Shown piece by piece: positions 15,267 to 23,098 of a stretch of DNA of 24,560 nt (the stretch's first letter is position 1; each line of letters opens with the position of its first letter). This DNA is from CBDCWA01 sp046048295 (lineage in GTDB: Bacteria > Pseudomonadota > Alphaproteobacteria > Rhizobiales > Hyphomicrobiaceae). The notes below the pieces were generated by a model. The model was not told the DNA's origin and did not search any database. It saw only the letters and a list, made by a program, of their open reading frames with translations. The position numbers and the translations under genes were made by a program. The stretch spans positions 1 to 24,560 of the forward strand of contig JBJOGJ010000029.1 of the NCBI GenBank assembly GCA_046048295.1. Direction: 5' to 3'.

Positions 15267-17090
15267 ATGGATATCCGCAACATCGCGATCATCGCGCATG
15301 TCGATCATGGCAAGACGACGCTGGTCGACCAGCTCCTGAAGCAGTCCGGTGCGTTCCGCGAAAATCAGAAGGTCGCGGAGCGGGCGATGGATTCCAACGA
15401 TCTCGAGCGGGAGCGGGGAATCACCATCCTCGCCAAGTGCACCAGTGTCGTGTGGCAGAACACGCGCATAAATATCGTCGATACGCCAGGGCACGCCGAC
15501 TTCGGCGGCGAGGTCGAGCGCATCCTCAACATGGTCGATGGCGCCATCGTGCTCGTCGATGCCTCCGAGGGGCCGCTGCCGCAGACCAAGTTCGTCGTCT
15601 CCAAGGCACTGAAGCAGGGCCTGCGCCCGATCGTTGCCATCAACAAGATCGACCGGCCCGACGAGCGCCACCAGGAGGTGCTGAACGAAGTCTTCGACCT
15701 CTTCGCGGCCTGCGATGCCAACGACGACCAGCTCGATTTCCCGGTGCTGTTCGGCTCGGGTCGCGATGGCTGGATGGCGGAGGATCCGGCCGGTCCGAAG
15801 GAGAGCCTCGCGCCGCTGTTCGAACTCGTCATCCGGCATGTGCCGAAGCCGGTCGTCGAGGAAGGTCCGCTCCGGCTTATCGCGACGACGCTGGAGGCCG
15901 ACAACTTCCTCGGCCGCATTCTCACCGGGCGCATCTCGTCGGGCGTCATCAAGGCCAACCAGCAGGTCAAGGCGCTGCGTCATGACGGAACGGTCGTCGA
16001 GAACTTCCGTGTCTCGAAAGTCCTGGCGTTCCGTGGGCTGGAGCGCACCCCGGTCGATTCCGCGGAGGCCGGAGAGATCGTGGCGATCGCCGGCATGAGC
16101 GAGGCGACCGTTGCCGATACCATCTGCGATCCTTCCGTCGAGGTGCCGATGCAGGCGCAGCCGATCGATCCGCCGACGCTGTCGATGACCTTCCGGATCA
16201 ACGATGGTCCGTTCGCGGGTCTCGAGGGCGACAAGGTGCAGTCCCGCGTGATCCGCGACCGGCTGCTCAGGGAGGCGGAGCGCAACATCGCCATCCACAT
16301 CAAGGAGAACGAGGACCGGGACAGCTTCGACGTCTCGGGCCGCGGCGAACTGCAGCTTGCGATCCTGATCGAAAATATGAGGCGGGAAGGTTTCGAGCTT
16401 ACGGTTTCGCGCCCGCGCGTCGTCTTCAAGACGGACCCGGACAGCGGGGAGCGGCTGGAGCCGATCGAGGAAGTCATCATCGACGTGGACGAGGAGCACT
16501 CCGGTGCCGTCGTGCAGAAGCTGTCCGAGCGGCGCGCCGACCTGATGGAGATGCGACCTTCGGGTGGCAGCCGGCAGCGCCTGGTGTTCTATGCGCCGAC
16601 GCGCGGCCTGCTCGGCTATCAGTCCGAGCTGCTTTCGGATACGCGCGGTACGGCCGTGATGAACCGTCTCTTCCATACCTATGCGCCTTACAAGGGCGAG
16701 ATCCAGGGGCGCCGGCAGGGCGTGCTGATCTCCAATGCGGTCGGCGAGGCCACGGCCTACTCGCTGTTCTATCTGCAGGAGCGGGGCGCCTTGATGATCG
16801 GCCCGCAGACCAAGGTCTACGAGGGCATGCTCGTGGGTGAGCACAGCCGCGACAACGACCTCATCGTGAACGTGATCCAGAACAAGAAGCTCACCAACGT
16901 CAGGGCGTCGGGCAAGGACGAGGCGCTCACGCTCAGCCCGCCAATGAAAATGCCGCTCGAGCGTGCGCTTTCCTACATCCAGGACGATGAGCTCGTAGAG
17001 GTGACGCCGGAGTCCATCCGGCTCAGGAAGCGCTGGCTGGATCCCAACGAGCGCAAGAAGCGGTCGCGCGCCAAAGAGGAAGCCGTCTAG
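15267..17090 (+). CDS. typA: Ribosome-associated translational GTPase TypA/BipA
   Basis: The 607-residue product carries the translational GTPase motifs AHVDHGKTTL (G1, residue ~10), the switch-I region ERGITI, DTPGHADFGGEVER (G3) and NKIDRPDE (G4). Domain II, EF-G-like domains III and V (with GRGELQLAILIENMRREG) and the TypA-specific C-terminal domain (NVRASGKDEALTL) follow. TypA/BipA binds the ribosome and affects 50S assembly and growth under cold or other stress. AAGGA lies 7 bases before ATG 15267. The gene ends 103 bp before the helicase gene. Length and motif order are standard for the family. Confidence 0.97.
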   Translation: MDIRNIAIIAHVDHGKTTLVDQLLKQSGAFRENQKVAERAMDSNDLERERGITILAKCTSVVWQNTRINIVDTPGHADFGGEVERILNMVDGAIVLVDASEGPLPQTKFVVSKALKQGLRPIVAINKIDRPDERHQEVLNEVFDLFAACDANDDQLDFPVLFGSGRDGWMAEDPAGPKESLAPLFELVIRHVPKPVVEEGPLRLIATTLEADNFLGRILTGRISSGVIKANQQVKALRHDGTVVENFRVSKVLAFRGLERTPVDSAEAGEIVAIAGMSEATVADTICDPSVEVPMQAQPIDPPTLSMTFRINDGPFAGLEGDKVQSRVIRDRLLREAERNIAIHIKENEDRDSFDVSGRGELQLAILIENMRREGFELTVSRPRVVFKTDPDSGERLEPIEEVIIDVDEEHSGAVVQKLSERRADLMEMRPSGGSRQRLVFYAPTRGLLGYQSELLSDTRGTAVMNRLFHTYAPYKGEIQGRRQGVLISNAVGEATAYSLFYLQERGALMIGPQTKVYEGMLVGEHSRDNDLIVNVIQNKKLTNVRASGKDEALTLSPPMKMPLERALSYIQDDELVEVTPESIRLRKRWLDPNERKKRSRAKEEAV

Positions 17091-17193
17091 GGCTGGCGGT
17101 CTGCACGGGTGGGCTTCGTTTTCTTGGGAAAACAGTTGCGCCACACCCGGCGGCGTGTGCGAATAGGCGTATCTTACGTCGGAGTGCGCGTCG

Positions 17194-18570
17194 ATGTCCG
17201 ATAGCGGACAGGAAGCAGGCCAGCCGAGCATGGGAGCCGTTGCACAGCTACGGGCGGAAATCGACCGCCACGGCGTCGCCTGGCCGGCGGGTGTCGAGCC
17301 GACCTCGGAGCATGCGCTCGCGATCGATCACATCCTGAACGGCGAGGGGCATCTGTTCGTCACCGGTCGGGCGGGGACGGGAAAATCGACTCTGCTGACG
17401 ACCGTCGCCGAGATGCTCCGGGAGGAGAGCGTGGTCGTGGCGCCAACCGGGCTTGCGGCGGTCAACGTGGGTGGGCAGACCATTCACTCGTTCTTCGGGC
17501 TGCCGCCACGGCTTATCGGACCGAGCGACATCCGCCGCAGCCGCAATGGAAAGCTGATGCGGCGCATCAAGTACCTCATCATCGACGAGGTCTCGATGGT
17601 CAGGTCCGACCTCATGTGGGGTATCGATCAGTCGCTGCGGCTGAACCGTGGACGGGCGCGCGAGCCATTCGGCGGGGTCCGGCTCATCATGTTCGGAGAC
17701 CTGCATCAGTTGCCGCCGGTCGTCCGCGAGGCGGAAGAGGGTGCCATCCTCGAGCAGAACCATGGCGGGCCGCTGTTCTTCCATCTCTCCTCGCTAGGGG
17801 ACGGCGCTGGAACGTGCCTCGTCGAGCTCAACGAAGTGTTCAGGCAGCGTGACCAGGCGCTCGTCGACATTCTCGACAAGGTCCGCGACGGCCGTGCGAC
17901 GGAGGACGACCTCGCCTGCCTCAACGAGCGCGTCAATCCGATCCGCACACTCGGCGAGGGCCAGTCCTTCGTCATCCTGACGCCGACCAATGCCGCCGCT
18001 GCCCGCATCAACCGTGCCTATCTCGAAGCGCTACAGGGCGAGCCGGTGGTGTTCGAGGCGGGCGTGACGGGGGAGTTCTCCGAAACGGCGCAACCGACAG
18101 ACAAGCATCTGGTGCTCAAGACCGGCTCGAAAGTCATCCTGCTTCGTAACGATGCGGAGCGACGTTGGGTAAACGGCACCATCGCCGTCGTCACGCGCAT
18201 GACCGACAAACGGATCTGGATCGAGACCGGCGGCAAGGAGCACGAGGTCGAGCCGGTCGCATGGGAGAACCGGCGCTATGCGATCGACACGGAAACCGAC
18301 AAGGTGGTCGAGAGTGTCGCCGGCACCTTTACCCAGTTCCCGCTCCGGCTTGCCTGGGCGCTGACGATCCACAAGAGCCAGGGCCTCACACTCGACAGCG
18401 TCTATGTCGATTTCGGTCGCGGAACTTTTGCGCACGGCCAGGCCTACGTGGCGCTTTCCAGGTGTCGGTCGCTCGAGGGGCTTGCCATCGCCCGCCCCCT
18501 CAGGGAGGCCGACATCCTGTTCGACCCACAGGTCGTCGAGTATCGACGGCTATTCCATTCGCTCAATTAA
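17194..18570 (+). CDS. PIF1/Dda-like superfamily 1 helicase
   Basis: The 458-residue protein has a Walker A motif GRAGTGKST (residues 58-66), Walker B LIIDEVSM (Asp131), motif III GDLHQLPPV and the C-terminal motifs LTIHKSQGLTLDSVYVD and AYVALSRCRSLEGL. Together these define the PIF1/RecD2/Dda branch of SF1B helicases, which unwind DNA 5' to 3'. Eukaryotic PIF1 clears G-quadruplexes, R-loops and stalled forks; the bacterial copies are less well known. The protein is compact, with only a short region before the helicase core. GGAG lies ten bases before ATG 17194. It sits between typA and the phasin gene with no functional link obvious. No nuclease or other domain is fused to it. Confidence 0.88.
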   Translation: MSDSGQEAGQPSMGAVAQLRAEIDRHGVAWPAGVEPTSEHALAIDHILNGEGHLFVTGRAGTGKSTLLTTVAEMLREESVVVAPTGLAAVNVGGQTIHSFFGLPPRLIGPSDIRRSRNGKLMRRIKYLIIDEVSMVRSDLMWGIDQSLRLNRGRAREPFGGVRLIMFGDLHQLPPVVREAEEGAILEQNHGGPLFFHLSSLGDGAGTCLVELNEVFRQRDQALVDILDKVRDGRATEDDLACLNERVNPIRTLGEGQSFVILTPTNAAAARINRAYLEALQGEPVVFEAGVTGEFSETAQPTDKHLVLKTGSKVILLRNDAERRWVNGTIAVVTRMTDKRIWIETGGKEHEVEPVAWENRRYAIDTETDKVVESVAGTFTQFPLRLAWALTIHKSQGLTLDSVYVDFGRGTFAHGQAYVALSRCRSLEGLAIARPLREADILFDPQVVEYRRLFHSLN

Positions 18571-18594
18571 CCTTAACGATTCGTTAATCTTTTC

Positions 18595-18640
18595 TGCACT
18601 GCACATTTTATGTTGCGCCGCACAAATATCCGTGTATTAT
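18595..18640 (+). promoter_or_regulatory. Phasin promoter with overlapping TGC/GCA operator
   Basis: TTGCGC (18613-18618) and TATTAT (18635-18640), 16 bp apart, form a good promoter. Two TGC/GCA elements overlap it: TGCACTGCA (18595-18603) just upstream, and TTGCGCCGCACAA (18613-18625), which covers the -35. This is the placement expected for repression by the PHA-responsive regulator PhaR. A similar pair precedes the gene at 12097. Confidence 0.6.
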
Positions 18641-18671
18641 GTAGTTGCGAATTTGTAGTGATCGGAACGTG

Positions 18672-18706
18672 GCGCAACCTTTTGCGCATCTGGTGGCGCC
18701 GCGCCA
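18672..18706 (+). other. Inverted repeats in the phasin leader
   Basis: GCGCAA-CCTT-TTGCGC is a perfect inverted repeat at 18672-18687, and TGGCGC-C-GCGCCA a perfect palindrome at 18694-18706. The second touches the AGGG ribosome site (18706-18709) before ATG 18716. They could hinder use of that start in the RNA, or act as further operators in the DNA. Confidence 0.45.
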
Positions 18707-18715
18707 GGGCTGAAG

Positions 18716-19351
18716 ATGGCCAAGACGAACAGAGGTGAAGGTGTCGGTCCGGCTCGCAGCGGAGCGAAGACTGGTGCCTCAAAATCCTCAAAACGTCGTC
18801 AGTCCAAGACCGGCAGCACAACTCGAGACAAATCTGTCCAAGCAGCAAAGAAGAAGCCTGCGCGGACGAAATCCAAAGTGGCGAACGAACGGAGCAAACC
18901 CATGAACGAGCAATTTACCAAGCAGGCCCAGGCGATGTTCGAGGTCGCAAAGGACGCGCGGATCCCTGAAGGTTTCCAGACCTTCGCGCAGGACACGGTC
19001 GAGAAGTCGCGCGAGGCATACTCGAAGTTCAACGAAGCCACTCAGAACGGCGTGAAGGCCATGGAAGAGGTGGTGATCGTCAGCCAGGCTGGGGCCAAGA
19101 CGATCGGCGAGAAGATGATGCGCAACGCCACCGCCAACACCGAGGCTGCGTTCGACGCCGCCCAGGCGATGACCCGCGCCCGTTCGCTGCCGGAACTCTT
19201 CCGTCTCCAGGCCGACTTCATGCAGCAGCAGTTCGCAGTCGCCAGCACGCAGAGCAAGGAACTGTTCGAGCTGTCGTCGAAGGTCGCCAAGCAGACGTTC
19301 GAGACGATGAATGCGGCCGGTTCGAAGTCGCTCGAGACGTTCAAGAAGTAA
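18716..19351 (+). CDS. phaP: Phasin with basic N-terminal extension
   Basis: The C-terminal ~149 residues (from Met63) form a typical alphaproteobacterial phasin: amphipathic helices with MFEVAKDARIPEGFQTF, then ELFRLQADFMQQQFAVA and LFELSSKVAKQTFETM. Phasins coat PHA granules and control their size and number. In front lies a 62-residue extension with 19 Lys/Arg and only 3 acidic residues, rich in Ser, Ala and Thr, resembling histone-like or nucleoid-binding tails. Two starts are possible: ATG 18716 with AGGG, and ATG 18902 (MNEQFTKQAQ) with GGAG about 8 bases upstream. The second would give an ordinary phasin. The gene follows a strong promoter with palindromes suited to PhaR control, and a pair of hairpins follows its stop. 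Confidence 0.9.
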   Translation: MAKTNRGEGVGPARSGAKTGASKSSKRRQSKTGSTTRDKSVQAAKKKPARTKSKVANERSKPMNEQFTKQAQAMFEVAKDARIPEGFQTFAQDTVEKSREAYSKFNEATQNGVKAMEEVVIVSQAGAKTIGEKMMRNATANTEAAFDAAQAMTRARSLPELFRLQADFMQQQFAVASTQSKELFELSSKVAKQTFETMNAAGSKSLETFKK

Positions 19352-19361
19352 GCCGGTGTGC

Positions 19362-19425
19362 CGGCGAGCCGTCGTGCTCGCCGCCTCACGCAGATGTCAT
19401 GGGCCCGGGACCTCGTGTTCCGGGC
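19362..19425 (+). terminator. Tandem hairpins after the phasin gene
   Basis: CGGCGAGC-CGTCGT-GCTCGCCG (19362-19383) is a perfect 8-bp stem. A second stem, GCCCGG/CCGGGC with two more weak pairs (19403-19425), is followed by TTCTGCATTTCT. The second resembles an intrinsic terminator with a broken T-tail. Confidence 0.6.
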
Positions 19426-19469
19426 TTCTGCATTTCTAGGCTTTCCTGAATTTTCGGACACGCTTGTGC

Positions 19470-19500
19470 TTGACTGTATCCATCCCTGCCGCGCTAGACT
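19470..19500 (+). promoter_or_regulatory. Promoter of the GNAT gene, possibly leaderless
   Basis: TTGACT (19470-19475) is followed by GCTAGACT (19493-19500), a near match to the alphaproteobacterial GCTANAWC -10. The predicted transcript start, six to seven bases later, falls on the ATG at 19507. Confidence 0.45.
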
Positions 19501-19506
19501 GATGTC

Positions 19507-20019
19507 ATGACGGGTACAAAGTCCAATAATGCCGTTCGGACGGCACGAGTTTCGGATGCGGAGGCGCTGGTCGGCGTGTTCCAGGAGTCGTGGCGGTTCG
19601 CCTACCAGGGCATCATTCCGCACCTGCAGCTCGAAAGGATCATCGAACGGCGCGGCGCGGACTGGTGGGCATGTCAGGTGAAGCAGGCGCCGAAGAGCCT
19701 TCTCGTCGTCGATGTCGGCGGGCGGGTGGCCGGCTATGCGAACTTCGGCGTGGCACGTGGGCGGAGCGTTCAGCGCGGCGAGATCTACGAGCTCTATCTG
19801 GCGCCGGACTACCATGGGATGGGGCTTGGCGAAGGCTTGTTCGAGGCGAGCCGGCATGCGCTCGACATGCGCTGCCTCAAGGGGCTCATTGTCTGGGCGC
19901 TCAGCGAGAATACGTCGGCAATGAACTTCTACTGGGGTCGCGGCGGCTGGCCGACGGCGTGCAAGAACGAGCGCATCGGCGGTACGGCGCTCGAGAAGAT
20001 CGCCTTCACCTGGGATTGA
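19507..20019 (+). CDS. GNAT family N-acetyltransferase
   Basis: The 170-residue protein has the GNAT fold signature. The acetyl-CoA loop lies in EIYELYLAPDYHGMGLGEGL (HGMGLG matching Q/R-x-x-G-x-G/A), followed by the helix with FEASRHAL, and the C-terminal motif NTSAMNFYWGRGGW typical of amino-group acetyltransferases. The substrate cannot be told from the sequence; small amines, amino acids or ribosomal protein N-termini are all possible. There is no ribosome site before the ATG, and the predicted transcription start is at the start codon, so it may be translated from a leaderless transcript. dapB follows 99 bp downstream with its own -10 element. Confidence 0.85.
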   Translation: MTGTKSNNAVRTARVSDAEALVGVFQESWRFAYQGIIPHLQLERIIERRGADWWACQVKQAPKSLLVVDVGGRVAGYANFGVARGRSVQRGEIYELYLAPDYHGMGLGEGLFEASRHALDMRCLKGLIVWALSENTSAMNFYWGRGGWPTACKNERIGGTALEKIAFTWD

Positions 20020-20075
20020 TGCGGACATGGTGCGCCGTGTCGACGACGCCTTGCTTCCAGGCCGGATCGTTGGCT

Positions 20076-20083
20076 GCTATATC
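20076..20083 (+). promoter_or_regulatory. Putative -10 element of dapB
   Basis: GCTATATC matches the Caulobacter-type GCTANAWC -10 exactly. It lies 35 bp before the dapB ATG. TTGCTT at 20051-20056 is a possible -35, but the spacing is a few bases too long. Confidence 0.4.
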
Positions 20084-20118
20084 ACCCACCAAATTCCGCC
20101 ACTCGGACCGGGGCTGCA

Positions 20119-20925
20119 ATGAGCGACATGAAGATTGCCGTAATGGGAGCTGCAGGGCGCATGGGGTGTACCCTGATCCAGACCGTGGATCGTACGCGCG
20201 GCTGCAGGCTCGGTGGTGCCATCGAGAGGGCCGGGTCGCCGGTGATCGGCAAAGATGCCGGTGAGCTTGCCGGGCTTGCGAAACTCGGCGTTGAAGTCAG
20301 CGACGATCCACTCGCCGTCATTGCCGGTGTAGACGCGATCCTGGACTTCACGGCGCCTGCCGCCACCGTCGAGTTTGCCGGTCTCGCGGCCAATGCGCGC
20401 GCCATACACGTCATCGGCACAACCGGGCTCGATGCCGATCAGGAGCGGGCCATCGCGGCGGCTGCCCGCCATGCGACAATCATCAAGGCCGGCAACATGA
20501 GTCTCGGCGTCAATCTGCTTGTTGCGATCGCGCGGAGAGTTGCGAAGGCGCTCGACGAGGACTTCGACATCGAGATCGTCGAGATGCACCACAAGCACAA
20601 GGTCGACGCCCCTTCGGGCACGGCGTTGATGCTCGGTGCGGCCGCCGCCGAGGGTCGCGGGATCGACCTTGGTGAACGGAGCGTGCGTTCGCGGGACGGG
20701 CATACGGGGCCGAGGCGGCGCGGGGACATCGGCTTTGCCACTCTGCGCGGCGGGAGCGTCGTCGGCGATCACACCGTCATCTTCGCCGGCGAGGGCGAAC
20801 GGATCGAGATCACGCACCGGGCGAGCGACCGCGACATCTTCGCGCGCGGTGCCGTCAAGGCCGCGCTTTGGGGACATGGCAAGGGGCCCGGCCTCTTCTC
20901 GATGGCGGACGTGCTCGGTCTCTGA
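20119..20925 (+). CDS. dapB: 4-hydroxy-tetrahydrodipicolinate reductase
   Basis: The 268-residue product has the N-terminal nucleotide-binding motif GAAGRMG (residues 10-16), the GTTG loop (100-103), and the catalytic and substrate-binding segment MHHKHKVDAPSGTAL. His157 and Lys161 there correspond to the E. coli catalytic His159 and Lys163. It reduces the dihydropyridine intermediate with NAD(P)H in the diaminopimelate and lysine pathway. Length and motifs are standard. ATG 20119 is used, with GGGG about 6 bases upstream; a second in-frame ATG at 20128 is possible. The next gene, leuB, is 217 bp downstream, and no strong terminator was seen between them. Confidence 0.97.
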   Translation: MSDMKIAVMGAAGRMGCTLIQTVDRTRGCRLGGAIERAGSPVIGKDAGELAGLAKLGVEVSDDPLAVIAGVDAILDFTAPAATVEFAGLAANARAIHVIGTTGLDADQERAIAAAARHATIIKAGNMSLGVNLLVAIARRVAKALDEDFDIEIVEMHHKHKVDAPSGTALMLGAAAAEGRGIDLGERSVRSRDGHTGPRRRGDIGFATLRGGSVVGDHTVIFAGEGERIEITHRASDRDIFARGAVKAALWGHGKGPGLFSMADVLGL

Positions 20926-21142
20926 GGGAACGTTGCCCGATACGGGGGCCGGCCCGTTGCAACCGCTGCCCAGGTTCGTTGTTGCGCCCGCCGATGGGCT
21001 CCGCGTGCGCTGGCCGCGGGATTAACTCTCACAGCACTCGGAGTGTCCGCCGGCCCGCTGGCCGTGGCTGGCGGGATGTTCTATCAAGTGGGCTTCCATT
21101 AGCGAAAGACACGGACGAGAAGGACGAGGGAGCAGTCAGCCG

Positions 21143-22255
21143 ATGAGCACGCACCAACTGTTGTTGTTGCCGGGAGACGGGATCGGACCGGAGGTGACGG
21201 TCGAGGTCGAGCGGATGATCGATTTCTTCAACAGGAAGTCGAACGCCGCCAAATTCGAGACGAAGAGCGACCTGGTGGGCGGTGCTGCGATCGACGCGCA
21301 CGGGGTAGCGATCCGGGACGAGACCATGGACCTCGCCGACAAGGCCGGGACGGTGATCTTCGGTGCGGTTGGTGGCCCCAAGTGGGACCACGTTCCATTC
21401 GACATCCGCCCCGAGGCGGGCCTGCTCAGGTTGCGCAAGGATCTCGAGCTGTTCGCAAACCTGCGCCCTGCCATCTGCTATCCGGCGCTGGCGGAGGCCT
21501 CCTCGCTCAGGCGCGAGATCGTCGAGGGCCTCGACATCCTGATCCTGCGGGAGCTGACGGGGGGCACCTATTTCGGCGAGCCGAAGGAGATCGTAACGCT
21601 CGAGTCCGGGGAAAAGCGCGCCGTCGATTCGACCGTCTACACGACACATGAGATCGAGCGCATTGCGCTCGTCGCGTTCGATCTCGCGCGCAAGCGTTCG
21701 GGCAAGTTGCATTCCGCCGAAAAGCGCAACGTGATGAAGACCGGGGTGCTTTGGCACGAGGTGGTGACCGAGACGCACAAGAAGCATGGCGAAGGCGTCG
21801 AGCTTCACCATATCCTGGCCGACAACTGCGCCATGCAGCTCATCCGGAATCCGAAGCAGTTCGACGTCATCGTCACCGACAACCTGTTCGGCGACATCCT
21901 ATCCGACGAAGCGGCAATGATGACCGGTTCGCTCGGCATGTTGCCGTCTGCCTCTCTCGGCGCCCGAGGTGGCGATGGAATGTGCAAGGCGATGTACGAG
22001 CCCGTCCACGGCTCGGCGCCGGATATCGCTGGCCAGGGCCTGGCCAATCCGATTGCGATGATCGCCAGCTTCGGAATGGCGCTCAGGTATTCTTTCGGTC
22101 TCGTGAAGGAGGCGGATCTCGTCGACAAGGCCATTGCCGGCGCGCTGGCGCAGGGTTTCCGCACCGGCGACATCATGCAGCCCAACATGCGCCAGGTCGG
22201 TACCAGCGAGATGGGCGGCGCCATCCTTAAGGAGCTCGAGCGGCTGGCGGCGTGA
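21143..22255 (+). CDS. leuB: 3-isopropylmalate dehydrogenase
   Basis: The 370-residue protein begins LLLLPGDGIGPEVTVEVERM and carries GPKWDHVPFDIRPEAGLLRL, LRELTGGTYFGEP, the catalytic region SAEKRNVMKTGVLW and the metal-binding segment VTDNLFGDILSDEAAM. These are the signatures of LeuB, which oxidises and decarboxylates 3-isopropylmalate with NAD in leucine synthesis. The LTGGTYFG loop sets it apart from isocitrate and tartrate dehydrogenases. A GAGGGAG ribosome site lies about 11 bases before ATG 21143. The unknown gene at 22281 follows 25 bp after the stop and may be co-transcribed. Confidence 0.97.
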   Translation: MSTHQLLLLPGDGIGPEVTVEVERMIDFFNRKSNAAKFETKSDLVGGAAIDAHGVAIRDETMDLADKAGTVIFGAVGGPKWDHVPFDIRPEAGLLRLRKDLELFANLRPAICYPALAEASSLRREIVEGLDILILRELTGGTYFGEPKEIVTLESGEKRAVDSTVYTTHEIERIALVAFDLARKRSGKLHSAEKRNVMKTGVLWHEVVTETHKKHGEGVELHHILADNCAMQLIRNPKQFDVIVTDNLFGDILSDEAAMMTGSLGMLPSASLGARGGDGMCKAMYEPVHGSAPDIAGQGLANPIAMIASFGMALRYSFGLVKEADLVDKAIAGALAQGFRTGDIMQPNMRQVGTSEMGGAILKELERLAA

Positions 22256-22280
22256 GCCGCCTGCAGTTTCGTGTGCCAGC

Positions 22281-23075
22281 ATGGCGAGCAATCTCTCCTC
22301 CATCGGTTTCGTCTTCCCCTCGGAAGACTGGGGGCGTCAACTGATGGCGGAGCTCGCCGGCTATGCCGTGCACCGCAGCCCGTGCCTGCCCGGCGACTAT
22401 GCGGTCTGGCGCTCGGGCGGCGGCGCGGAGATCTGGTATCACGTGGTCGGTGAGCGCAGCTTCTTTGGACGCATGGATGGCGGGCGGGTTGTCGGCCTGC
22501 GGCCGTTCTTCCACGGGGAAGGGTGCCTCCCGATCAGTATCGAGCGACTCATCAGGGGGCCCGGTCATTCTGCGTTCGAGGGCATCTTCACCGGCGTCGC
22601 TCTGGCAGGCTATCCGATTGCCTTCGAGGCGATGGAGTTCGCGCTGCACGATCTCCGGTCGCGACCGATAAAGGCGCGTGCACAGCTGGTCGGGTTCGCA
22701 CGCCAGATCACGCCGCTCGGCATCGAAGCAGAGGTAGCGGTGGCGGCGGAAGGCCGGGGGAGTGCGGTGCGCACGTTTGCCGGGGACAAGACCATCGGTC
22801 TTGGCAATGCCGACAATGACAATGAACCTGAAAGCGAGCGCCTGGGCGAGGTGCGCGGGCCGCCGCCCGCAACAGTGGCCCTCCTGCGCGGGGTCGTCGT
22901 GCGGCATGCACGGATCGAGAACGAGGTGACAGAGCGGTCCTACAACTGGCTGCTCGTCGATGGACCCGGCGGGACGTTCGATATCGTCGCCGATCTCGAC
23001 ATCGTGAAAGAACCGATCGCGGCGGGGACCGTGGTCGAGGTCTTCGCATCCTTCAGCGGTCGACTGATTGACTGA
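22281..23075 (+). CDS. Unrecognised 264-residue protein downstream of leuB
   Basis: The product is a soluble-looking mixed alpha/beta protein with no signal peptide or membrane helix. Visible features are an aromatic N-terminal third (DWGRQLMAELAGYAVHRSP), an acidic linker NADNDNEPESERLGEV near residues 175-190, and a beta-rich C-terminus containing SYNWLLVDGPGGTFDIVADL. I do not recognise the family. The two halves, separated by the acidic linker, may be two domains. It follows leuB by 25 bp on the same strand and lacks a visible Shine-Dalgarno site, so it may depend on translation of leuB. The 3' end contains three tandem copies of GACTGATY (23062-23085) that run through the stop codon. Confidence 0.75.
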   Translation: MASNLSSIGFVFPSEDWGRQLMAELAGYAVHRSPCLPGDYAVWRSGGGAEIWYHVVGERSFFGRMDGGRVVGLRPFFHGEGCLPISIERLIRGPGHSAFEGIFTGVALAGYPIAFEAMEFALHDLRSRPIKARAQLVGFARQITPLGIEAEVAVAAEGRGSAVRTFAGDKTIGLGNADNDNEPESERLGEVRGPPPATVALLRGVVVRHARIENEVTERSYNWLLVDGPGGTFDIVADLDIVKEPIAAGTVVEVFASFSGRLID

Positions 23076-23098
23076 TCGACTGATCGCACTGGCTTCGT

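Noticed and set aside
14454..17231. A 925-codon open frame on the minus strand covering all of typA and ending in the J-domain protein
   Set aside because: Only the last 177 codons, from ATG 14987 with a good ribosome site, match a protein family. The rest lies antisense to the clear typA gene, has Arg/His/Asp-rich composition typical of GC-rich coding shadows, and matches nothing.
20993..21146. Possible leader peptide before leuB
   Set aside because: A short frame ends overlapping the leuB ATG, but it has no run of leucine codons, no ribosome site and no terminator structure, so leucine attenuation is not supported.
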